Positions 1 to 6,935 of a DNA stretch of 47,911 nt are shown one piece after another. Under the pieces are notes generated by a model that was given only the letters and a program-made list of their open reading frames with translations, was not told the DNA's origin and did not search any database. Each line of letters opens with the position of its first letter. Positions within the stretch are counted from its first letter, which is position 1. Source of the DNA: M55B112 sp040903745 (lineage in GTDB: Bacteria > Bacteroidota > Bacteroidia > Bacteroidales > GCA-2748055); NCBI GenBank assembly GCA_040903745.1, contig JBBDUV010000034.1, positions 1-47,911 on the forward strand. The letters are read 5' to 3'. Made by a program: the position numbers and the translations under genes.

Positions 1-23
1 ACATAATCATTTTGTTAGCATAA

Positions 24-55
24 TGTTCATTATGCAAAGCTTTGCATAATGAACA
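24..55. repeat. Perfect 32-bp palindrome overlapping the glpD 3' end
   Basis: Two 16-base arms are exact reverse complements with no loop, centred between bases 39 and 40. A second copy of half the arm (gcataatg, 18-25) lies just outside, so gcataatg/cattatgc occurs three times in alternating orientation. The glpD stop codon (30-32) and its last residues are encoded inside the palindrome. It may act as a hairpin terminator for glpK-glpD, or be the end of a repeat element or an assembly end. The window starts 23 bases away, so context is missing. Confidence 0.85.
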
Positions 56-1967
56 AAAACACCGCCCTCAGCCTCCTGGCCATCAGATCTTCCAGGTGTA
101 CCACCATCTCATTGCGGCAAATCCACTCCACCTCCGCCCAGGTATAGGGCAGGTCCCGGTGGATCGCAACGCCCAATGCCGGTTCTTTGTCCACCAGCGC
201 AGCGATTTCCCCGGCATGATCGCCATACCGGGGAAAGCGACTTACTGTATCACCTTCAGCCATACCATGATCACCGATACCATAATGACCGGTGCCACGA
301 TCATCAGCTCCACGATCATCAGCTCCACGATCATCAGCTCCACGATCATCAGCAGCCGGGTTACCATTCCCTCTTTCACCCGCATCACGCAACCCGGTAC
401 CCCGTTTGTCATTATCAGGTTCATGCGTGCCGGAATTCAGGATCCGGAAGCTTTTAGTCTGACTCTCAGAGCGGTTCAGTAATCCCTGACTCACAGCTGT
501 ATCGATCATATCCTGGCCCATCTTCCTGTAGGTGGTCCATTTTCCTCCAATCACTGTAATCAGCTTACTGTCAGATACCATGATTTTGTGGTTCCGGCTG
601 ATCTCCTTTGTTTTGGAGCTCCCGTCCCTGGGTGCTGCCAAGGGCCGTAGTCCCGCGAAAACCGATAACACATCCTTGCTTTCCACCGGCTTTTCCAAAT
701 ATTCTGTCGCAGTCCCGAGAATAAACCGGATCTCCTCCTCCAGCGCCACCGGCTCCTCGCTACTACTATCGATGGGTGTGTCGGTGGTGCCCACGACGAG
801 GTGACCGTGCCACGGGACCGCGAAGAGTACCCTGCCATCACTGGTTTTTGGGATCATGAGCGCGTAATAGCCCGGTAGAAATGATTTATCTATTACCAGG
901 TGAACGCCCTGACTCGGGCGGATCATTTTTCGGTGACCCGGCCGATCCATCTTCATAATCTCATCCACCCAAACCCCGGTAGCATTGATCACAACCCCTG
1001 CCTTTACAATAAAATTCTTTCCCCCTAATTCATTCACTAATGCATTTTCTGTAGCACCTTCAAAACTTGCTATAGTTTCTCCTGAGGCATCTCCAGTGGG
1101 ATTCCCTGCCTCTCGATTAGCATCCCCAGCAGCAATTGCTCCTTCTATATTTCCTCCTTCTATATCTCCTCCTTCTATATTTCCTTCATCTACCTCTCCT
1201 TCATCTACCTCTCCTTCATCTACCTCTCCTTCTTCTGCATCTCCTCCATCTGCATCTGTTCTGACTTTTCCGTACTCATCCTTTGAAGAAGTTTCTACTA
1301 AGTTCCCCACTGCTTTACGTGCAGTATCCGGGACAGGTTTTCCAGCAACATCCCTGAATACAACTCCAGAAACCTGGTTATTCTCCTTTTCAAGTGCCAT
1401 TACCTCCGCATAGTTCAGTGCCAGTCCGCCATTCGCAAACAGCTCATGCAACAGGTCAACCGCCAATCTCGAATCATCGAACTGTCCGTCGTGATACAAC
1501 ACCCCGCCACGCAACCCTTTCTGCGAAATCCCCGGTAACAACTTCAGCACCGTATCCCTTTTCAGGTGAACCGATTTCCCCAGGCTGAACCTTCCGGACA
1601 GCAGGTCATAAAACTTCAGTCCGACCGTATAAAAGATCCCTTCCCACCACCGGTAGTTCGGAATAATAAAGGGCTGGCCATGCACCAGGTGAGGGGCGTT
1701 CTGCATCAGATAACCCCGCTCTTTTAACGCCTCCCGCACCATCTTCAGATCGCCCTGCGCCATGTATCGCACACCACCGTGGATCAGCTTCGTGCTCCGG
1801 CTGGAGGTGCCCTTTGTAAAGTCGTGTTTCTCCAGCAACAGGGTTTTGTAACCGCGCAGACAGGCTTCCAGGGCCGCGCCGATACCTGATGCTCCTCCGC
1901 CAATGACGACCACATCGAACCGGGAGGTTTTCCTGATTTCCTTTATGACACTATTTCGGTATTTCAT
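30..1967 (-). CDS. glpD: Glycerol-3-phosphate dehydrogenase (GlpD), with two repeat insertions
   Basis: FAD-dependent oxidation of sn-glycerol-3-phosphate to dihydroxyacetone phosphate at the inner membrane, passing electrons to the quinone pool. The N-terminal dinucleotide-binding motif GGGASGIG is at residues 23-30, followed by GTSSRSTKLIHGGVRY (53-68). INATGVWVDE lies near 327-336 and FAGLRPL near 437-443. At 645 residues it is longer than the usual 500-550. The excess is two low-complexity inserts: about residues 212-316, with eight 15-bp units, between two strands of the FAD domain, and about 512-576, with RGADD units, before the C-terminal helical domain. Outside the inserts the protein is intact until residue ~637, then ends in a palindrome-encoded tail, so roughly 40 C-terminal residues of the family look missing. 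It follows glpK on the same strand. The inserts are in frame with no stop, so the enzyme may still work; this is inference. Confidence 0.92.
   Translation of the reverse strand: MKYRNSVIKEIRKTSRFDVVVIGGGASGIGAALEACLRGYKTLLLEKHDFTKGTSSRSTKLIHGGVRYMAQGDLKMVREALKERGYLMQNAPHLVHGQPFIIPNYRWWEGIFYTVGLKFYDLLSGRFSLGKSVHLKRDTVLKLLPGISQKGLRGGVLYHDGQFDDSRLAVDLLHELFANGGLALNYAEVMALEKENNQVSGVVFRDVAGKPVPDTARKAVGNLVETSSKDEYGKVRTDADGGDAEEGEVDEGEVDEGEVDEGNIEGGDIEGGNIEGAIAAGDANREAGNPTGDASGETIASFEGATENALVNELGGKNFIVKAGVVINATGVWVDEIMKMDRPGHRKMIRPSQGVHLVIDKSFLPGYYALMIPKTSDGRVLFAVPWHGHLVVGTTDTPIDSSSEEPVALEEEIRFILGTATEYLEKPVESKDVLSVFAGLRPLAAPRDGSSKTKEISRNHKIMVSDSKLITVIGGKWTTYRKMGQDMIDTAVSQGLLNRSESQTKSFRILNSGTHEPDNDKRGTGLRDAGERGNGNPAADDRGADDRGADDRGADDRGTGHYGIGDHGMAEGDTVSRFPRYGDHAGEIAALVDKEPALGVAIHRDLPYTWAEVEWICRNEMVVHLEDLMARRLRAVFLFIMQSFA
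295..354. repeat. 15-bp tandem repeat in glpD (second insertion)
   Basis: Four consecutive copies of ccacgatcatcagct at 295, 310, 325 and 340; the last differs at its final base. Read on the minus strand it encodes repeated RGADD. The unit is a multiple of three, so copy number can change without a frameshift. There are no spacers, so it is not a CRISPR array. Confidence 0.93.
1141..1260. repeat. 15-bp tandem repeat in glpD (first insertion)
   Basis: Eight consecutive 15-bp units: three of the type ccttctatatttcct (one with a single change), three identical tcatctacctctcct, then two diverged units. On the minus strand they encode acidic pentapeptides such as EGEVD and GGNIE. The two sub-families in blocks suggest successive local duplications. 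It sits in a FAD-domain loop of glpD. Confidence 0.93.
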
Positions 1968-2124
1968 TTAATTGCTGGGTTTATATGTATAAGCTCCTTC
2001 TTATAATCAATTTTTTGTTGGCATTTTTGGAGCGATGCCTTGGAAGAAAGACAATCTTTCAATACCTCGAAAACTCAGATACGAATCAGTTTCTGGGATC
2101 AGTTCTCTGGGCAAGTGTCTATTA

Positions 2125-3627
2125 TCATTCCCGTTCGAGCCATGAACAGGATCTCTCCACCGCTTTCTGCCAGTTTCGAAGCAACTCCTGCCTCAAAGCT
2201 TCATCAAACCCAGGCTCGTAACTCCTGTCAGCTACCCACTGCTCCTTCAACTCCCCTGTACCCTTCCAGAACCCGGCTGCCAGTCCCGCAAGATAGGCGG
2301 CCCCCAAAGCGGTGGTTTCCATAACGGCCGGACGGGTAACCTTTGTGTTCAGCATGTCTGACTGAAACTGCATCAAAAAGTTATTGACCGAACCACCACC
2401 GTCCACCCGCAGCTCGCTGATCCGCTCCCCCGAATCCTCCTGCATGGCCCGCACCACATCGGTTACCTGGAAAGCGATCCCCTCCAGTGCGGCCCGCACG
2501 ATATGCTTTTTTCCCGTTCCCCTGGTAAGTCCCACGATTGTTCCCCGTGCAAACTGGTCCCAGTGCGGTGCCCCCAGTCCGGTGAGTGCCGGAACAAGAT
2601 AAACCCCTCCATTGTCCTCCAATGATGCGGCGATCTTTTCCGATTCAGCGGCTGACCGGATCAGTCCCAACTCATCGCGCAACCACTGGATGATCGCACC
2701 GGCAATAAAGATACTTCCCTCCAGCGCATAGGTGATCTTCCCGTCCAGCTTCCATGCCACCGTGGTGAGCAGGTTGGCCTTCGAGGTCACCGGCTCCTCC
2801 CCGAGGTTCATCACCAGGAAGCAGCCGGTGCCATAGGTGTTTTTCACCATCCCGGGTTCGAGGCAGAGCTGACCGAATAGCGCCGCCTGCTGGTCGCCCG
2901 CAACACCTGTAATCGGCAGACTGAATCCCGTGGTATCGCCCGATGTCTCTGCGAACAGCTCCGAGGAGCCCTTTACCTCCGGTAGCATCGAAGCCGGAAT
3001 ATTAAAAAGCGACAACATCTCCTCATCCCACCGCTCCTCGTAAATATTATAGAACATCGTCCTGCTGGCATTGGTGATATCGGTCACATGCACCTTCCCG
3101 CGGGTGAACTTCCAGATCAGCCAGCTGTCGACTGTCCCGAAACAGAGTTCACCCTTCTCTGCCTTTTCACGGGCCCCGGCAATATTGTCAAGAATCCAGG
3201 CCACCTTTGTGGCGGAGAAATAGGCATCGATCACCAGTCCGGTTTTCGAGCGCACCATCTCAGCTCTACCCTCCGCCACGAGCCGGCTGCACTGCTCCGC
3301 GGTCCGCCGGTCCTGCCACACGATCGCATTGCACACCGGCTTTCCCGTGGCGCGATCCCACACTACCGTGGTTTCCCGCTGGTTAGTAATACCGATCGAA
3401 GCGATTTCGCTGGGTTTCACTCCGGCTTTGGCAATCGCTTCGCCGGTAACGGAAGACTGGCTCGACCAGATCTCTTCCGGGTCGTGCTCCACCCAGCCCG
3501 GACGTGGAAAGATCTGCCTGAACTCCTTTTGCGCCTGCGAAACGATCTTCCCGTTGTGGTCGAAGAGGATCGCGCGACTGCTGGTGGTGCCCTGGTCGAG
3601 CGAGAGAATATATTTTTTGACAGTCAT
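2125..3627 (-). CDS. glpK: Glycerol kinase
   Basis: ATP-dependent phosphorylation of glycerol to sn-glycerol-3-phosphate in the cytosol, the first step before GlpD. It has the FGGY-family N-terminal phosphate-binding segment LDQGTTSSRA (residues 10-19), NQRETTVVWD in the substrate region, AGDQQAALFGQ and YGTGCF in the C-terminal half, and DGGGSVNNFLMQFQSD near the end. At 500 residues it has the normal family length. It is upstream of glpD on the same strand with a 157-bp gap, so co-transcription is likely. No glycerol facilitator gene (glpF) is visible here. Confidence 0.96.
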   Translation of the reverse strand: MTVKKYILSLDQGTTSSRAILFDHNGKIVSQAQKEFRQIFPRPGWVEHDPEEIWSSQSSVTGEAIAKAGVKPSEIASIGITNQRETTVVWDRATGKPVCNAIVWQDRRTAEQCSRLVAEGRAEMVRSKTGLVIDAYFSATKVAWILDNIAGAREKAEKGELCFGTVDSWLIWKFTRGKVHVTDITNASRTMFYNIYEERWDEEMLSLFNIPASMLPEVKGSSELFAETSGDTTGFSLPITGVAGDQQAALFGQLCLEPGMVKNTYGTGCFLVMNLGEEPVTSKANLLTTVAWKLDGKITYALEGSIFIAGAIIQWLRDELGLIRSAAESEKIAASLEDNGGVYLVPALTGLGAPHWDQFARGTIVGLTRGTGKKHIVRAALEGIAFQVTDVVRAMQEDSGERISELRVDGGGSVNNFLMQFQSDMLNTKVTRPAVMETTALGAAYLAGLAAGFWKGTGELKEQWVADRSYEPGFDEALRQELLRNWQKAVERSCSWLERE

Positions 3628-3715
3628 TGATCAACGATTTATTTTTGAAATTACAAAATAGATTTGAATCTTGCATCTTTATTGGCCATAAGCTGGTATT
3701 TTCATCTTCCATAGC

Positions 3716-4846
3716 ATGTCGGAAATAAAAACAATTTGGGAGCAGGGCTCCATGTCAACCACCCTCGAAACCACGCCGTCGCAGGAGCTCATTGACCATA
3801 TCGGGTCGACCTACCTGGGAACGCCGGGCGGACTCCAGTACCACCATACCACCGGGATCGACAAGCTGAAAAACATGAAAACCTGCTACTTCGCTTTCCT
3901 GCGGCGATCGGGAAAGATGCTGGGCTCAATAGGCTATGCACTGCGTGATGCGCATGCCGGGGAGGCTACATATAAATGCTGGCTGGTGCGGTATTTTGCG
4001 ATCAAGGCGCCGATGCGTACTGACAAACTTTCACGGAAGCAAAGAAAAAGAAGGCCAGTGAAGGACCGCTCTGTTTCATTGATCAAGGATGTGGCCAACT
4101 TTTTTCATGACAATCCCCAACGACTTATAGATCCTGATACCACGGAGATGCCCCAGGCGATCCTCTACAGCCTGGTAGAGAAGAAGAATGAGCGCTCACG
4201 CAACTTCGCAGAGGTCGGCGGATACGAAAAGTCGGGCGATGTGGTCTCCTTTATATTCAGCCGGCTGAAACAGCGGAAAAGGGCAGGGGTGGAGCAACTC
4301 AAACGAGAAGAGATTCCTGAAATGCGGTCGCTCCTGAGAGAGTTTTACAGCGATCATGCCTTTTACCTCGACGACAACCTGTTTCTGAATGACGATTATT
4401 ATGTGCTTCGTGCGAACGGGGAGGTTGTAGCCGGACTGCAGGCCAATGAGGAGATGTGGGAGATAAAGACAATTGGGAATGCCATGTTCGATAGAATTAT
4501 AAAATTTCTAACGCGCATTCCGTTTATCGGCAAAAGATTTAGATACGAAGAGATGCGGTTCCTGGGGGTCGAAGGAATTTTCTTCAGAGAGGGCAGGGGC
4601 GATGCGGTTTACACCCTGCTCGAAGGGGTGCTGGCACTCAAGGACCAATACCTGGCTCTGATGATCATGGATACCCGGTCGCGGGTATACCTCAATTTCA
4701 AAAAGCACAAGGGACTCGGTCCGGTAAATACTGTCCTCGGCACCTTCGATGGTGATATCTACACCCGCTTCTACTCCTTCCCGGAAGAGGAGAAGAAAAA
4801 AGTTTCCGCAATGCCGGCCTACATCAGCATCTTCGACAATACCTAG
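3716..4846 (+). CDS. GNAT-like acyltransferase, uncharacterised
   Basis: A 376-residue cytoplasmic protein without signal peptide or membrane segments. Its composition and the C-terminal motif pattern (…LIMDTRSRVYLNFKKHKGL…) suggest an acyl-CoA N-acyltransferase fold, perhaps two GNAT-like halves. The N-terminal half has FAFLRRSGKMLGSIGYALR, which could be the strand carrying acceptor-side residues. Substrate unknown. It starts 88 bp from the divergent glpK; a second Met at residue 13 is an alternative start. The family call is tentative. Confidence 0.55.
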   Translation: MSEIKTIWEQGSMSTTLETTPSQELIDHIGSTYLGTPGGLQYHHTTGIDKLKNMKTCYFAFLRRSGKMLGSIGYALRDAHAGEATYKCWLVRYFAIKAPMRTDKLSRKQRKRRPVKDRSVSLIKDVANFFHDNPQRLIDPDTTEMPQAILYSLVEKKNERSRNFAEVGGYEKSGDVVSFIFSRLKQRKRAGVEQLKREEIPEMRSLLREFYSDHAFYLDDNLFLNDDYYVLRANGEVVAGLQANEEMWEIKTIGNAMFDRIIKFLTRIPFIGKRFRYEEMRFLGVEGIFFREGRGDAVYTLLEGVLALKDQYLALMIMDTRSRVYLNFKKHKGLGPVNTVLGTFDGDIYTRFYSFPEEEKKKVSAMPAYISIFDNT

Positions 4847-4851
4847 CAGCT

Positions 4852-4950
4852 CTCCGGCCTACATCCTCCAGCCTCCACCCCCATCCTCCACCCTGCACCC
4901 TCCTGCCTACACCTCCATCCTCCATCCTCCAGCCTACAGCCTCCTCCTTG
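4852..4950. repeat. Intergenic C/T-rich minisatellite
   Basis: Imperfect tandem copies built from catcctcc, agcctcc and cctacac blocks fill the gap between two acyltransferase genes. The unit is roughly 8-17 bases and irregular. It is strongly strand-asymmetric (almost no G on the plus strand). No gene is supported here. Confidence 0.8.
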
Positions 4951-4998
4951 CTCCCCCGCACACTTTTATTATCTTCACATTTCAAATAAACAAAAGAA

Positions 4999-5499
4999 AT
5001 GATCAAAACATCCCTCCCCGGTTTCTTCCTGCGCCATGCCGAAGAGACCGACGTACCGCTGGTCCTCGACCTCATTAAAGGGATCGCTGCCTATGAAAAG
5101 CTGTCCCACGAAGTTGTGGCCACAGAGGAACTGCTGAGGGAAAACCTGTTCGGCAAAAAGCGGTTCGCCGAGGTGGTGCTCGGATATGAAAATGAAACGC
5201 CGGTCGGGTTCGCCCTCTTCTTTCATAACTTCTCCACCTTCACGGGGAGGCCGGGACTCTATCTCGAGGACCTGTTTGTGTATGATCAATACAGGGGCAA
5301 GGGATACGGGAAGGCACTGCTGCTCTACCTGGCGAAGATCGCGCTGGAACGGCACTGCTCGCGTTTTGAGTGGGTGGTGCTCGACTGGAACACACCGGCG
5401 ATCGATTTCTACAACTCATTGGGAGCAAGGCAGATGAAGGAGTGGATTATCACCCGGGTGGCAGGTGGAGATATTGACCTGCTCGCTAAGATGTTTTAG
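4999..5499 (+). CDS. GNAT family N-acetyltransferase, SSAT-like
   Basis: A 166-residue single-domain acetyltransferase that would transfer acetyl from acetyl-CoA to an amine. The acetyl-CoA loop is visible as YRGKGYGKALL (about residues 98-108), preceded by the strand LEDLFVY. The later WNTPAIDFYNSLGA segment is typical of the diamine/spermidine acetyltransferase subgroup (SSAT-like), but the substrate cannot be fixed from sequence. Normal length, intact, with ATG start. The MATE remnant begins 1 base after its stop codon, suggesting the two were once co-transcribed. Confidence 0.85.
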   Translation: MIKTSLPGFFLRHAEETDVPLVLDLIKGIAAYEKLSHEVVATEELLRENLFGKKRFAEVVLGYENETPVGFALFFHNFSTFTGRPGLYLEDLFVYDQYRGKGYGKALLLYLAKIALERHCSRFEWVVLDWNTPAIDFYNSLGARQMKEWIITRVAGGDIDLLAKMF

Positions 5500-5500
5500 A

Positions 5501-5804
5501 ATGTCAAGACATATAATCCAATCGTTGCGAAGGAACCTTATCACCCGTGAGCTCTGGTCAGACATCAAGGAGTCGATACGCGGTACGGAGAAGGATTTCA
5601 CCGTCATACCGATCAGCAAGGCGATCCTGCTGCTGAGCATTCCCATGGTCCTCGAGATGGTCATGGAGTCGGTATTCGCACTAGCAGATATATTCTTTGT
5701 CTCCCGCCTCGGCGCGCAAGAGATTGCGGTGGTCGGAATCGGCCCTGGCGCTGATGGCCATGGTGATCTTCAAAAGGGGCAGGTGGAAGCTGAAACAGGT
5801 GTGA
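5501..5804 (+). pseudogene. MATE efflux transporter remnant, internally deleted
   Basis: The first ~75 residues match the start of a MATE-family Na+/drug antiporter: a basic cytoplasmic N-terminus, then PISKAILLLSIPMVLEMVME and ADIFFVSRLGAQEIAVVGI, which covers the first transmembrane helix and loop. After VVGI the reading changes. In another frame the next codons read LALMAMVIFKRGRWKLKQV followed by TGA at 5802-5804, which is the typical end of such a pump (last helix plus basic tail). The gene therefore keeps its start and end and lacks roughly 350 interior residues, with a frame change at the junction near 5735-5750. In the original frame the ORF continues to 5824. Not functional as a transporter. 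Confidence 0.8.
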
Positions 5805-5838
5805 AAGGCCGACTTTTTTTCTAACTTTAATCCGAAAT

Positions 5839-6009
5839 ATGCCAACGATTTTTGATATCAAGCGTTTTGCGATTCACAACGGACCGGGGATCCGGACCAC
5901 CGTGTTCTTTAAAGGATGTCCGCTCAACTGCCCATGGTGCCATAATCCTGAAAACCACAACGGTAAAGGCAACCGCCAGGCTCGGAAAGCTAAACAATTA
6001 GAATTTTAA
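5839..6009 (+). pseudogene. Glycyl-radical-enzyme activase remnant (radical SAM)
   Basis: A 56-codon ORF whose first ~42 residues are the start of a pyruvate-formate-lyase-activase-type protein: FDIKRFAIHNGPGIRTTVF, then the cluster motif GCPLNCPWCHNPE, where CxxxCxxC would bind the 4Fe-4S cluster and S-adenosylmethionine. The homology stops at the end of the motif and the remaining ~14 residues are basic and unrelated. Intact family members have about 250-300 residues, so the SAM barrel is missing. No partner glycyl-radical enzyme is in the window. The junction is near 5960. Confidence 0.8.
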
Positions 6010-6104
6010 GCACGGACGGATACTGATCGCTGTAATTGTTATTGAAATGGCGAAAAAGTAATGATGCAGAATATTTCTTCGCAGCATTTTATTAGTTTAG
6101 GGGA

Positions 6105-6629
6105 ATGAACAGTTCCCCTTTTTTTATCTACAAAATTGATGAGCGGCACCTGGAGCAGCTCCGTGATATTGCCATCCGTACCTTTGCTGAAACCTTCGCT
6201 GCGACCAACAGCGAGAAGAATATAAACGATTATTATGCACGCCGCTTTAATGAAACGACGCTGCGGCAGGAGCTGAGCGATCCGGAGGCTTGGTGGTATT
6301 TCATTGAATACAGGGGTACGCTGGCCGGTTAACTGAAGGTGAATGCCGGCAATGCTCAGACCGAATTGCAGGGTGAGGATGGATTTGAGGTGGAGCGGAT
6401 CTATGTGCTGAAGGCGTTTCAGGGAACAGGGGTGGGGCCCGCCCTGATGCAGTATGCGATCAACCTGGGCAGGGAGATGGGAAAACGGTACCTCTGGCTC
6501 GGTGTGTTTGAGGAGAATTACAGGGCGCTCCGCTTCTATGAAAAATTTGGTATGAAAGAGTTTGCCGATCACATTTTTATGATGGGCAAACAGCCCCAAC
6601 GGGATGTACTAATGCAGATGGAACTTTAA
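6105..6629 (+). pseudogene. GNAT N-acetyltransferase interrupted by an in-frame stop
   Basis: One continuous reading frame of 175 codons is cut by a single TAA at 6330-6332. The part before it carries the N-terminal half (…YFIEYRGTLAG). The part after it carries LKVNAGNAQTELQ, then the acetyl-CoA loop region FQGTGVGPALMQYA and FEENYRALRFYEKFGM. Together they make a full-length GNAT of the PaiA/spermidine type. A TAC or TAT to TAA change would explain the break. No frameshift is needed. Either a nonsense pseudogene or, less likely, a sequencing error or readthrough. Confidence 0.85.
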
Positions 6630-6695
6630 TGTTGAACCCTTTTTTTTCAGGGCGATCAACACCGAGAGTGCAGAGAAAAGGACTTGGAATGACTG

Positions 6696-6909
6696 TTAAT
6701 CTAAATGCACCCCTTTTTCCCCGGCATTTACTTCCAGATCGAGAAAATTTTCGGGGGGTGGCAGTGGACAGGTAGCAAAGGGACTAAAGGCGCAGGGAGG
6801 ATTGTAGGCCGATGTAGGAGTTCCAGTCGGTAATGATTTCGGTTTTCCGTTGACAGGCGGTGGAGAGCATGAACAGACACAGAAATGATATGGCAGCAAA
6901 ATTGTTCAT
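6696..6909 (-). pseudogene. DUF1684 lipoprotein remnant, internally deleted
   Basis: From the ATG at 6909 the frame encodes a lipoprotein signal peptide ending in STAC (lipobox) and then about 20 residues before TAG at 6784-6786. In another frame 6809-6696 encodes AYNPPCAFSPFATCPLPPPE and then NAGEKG, the conserved C-terminal end of DUF1684 proteins. The start and the end of one gene have been joined with a frame change near 6810-6820, and about 130 interior residues are gone. The DUF1684 match is by recognition of the Pro/Cys motif. Confidence 0.72.
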
Positions 6910-6935
6910 GGTTTTTGGATTTACAATTCTTTTTG

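Noticed and set aside
295..1260. CRISPR-like arrays at the glpD repeats
   Set aside because: Units are 15 bp, contiguous, without spacers, in frame in a coding gene; no cas genes nearby.
985..1413. Ser/Pro-rich ORF opposite the glpD repeat insertion
   Set aside because: It is the reverse reading of glpD and its 15-bp repeats; no start context or homology.
3659..3666. TAGATTTG as a promoter for the 3716 acyltransferase gene
   Set aside because: Matches TAnnTTTG but no -33 element at suitable spacing was found in this AT-rich gap.
5501..5824. MATE-like ORF as a genuine short protein
   Set aside because: The C-terminal codons are in the wrong frame relative to the family end, and a single-helix MATE is not known.
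5501..6909. Graveyard region as a phage or IS insertion
   Set aside because: No transposase, integrase or terminal inverted repeats were found; the remnants are ordinary chromosomal families.
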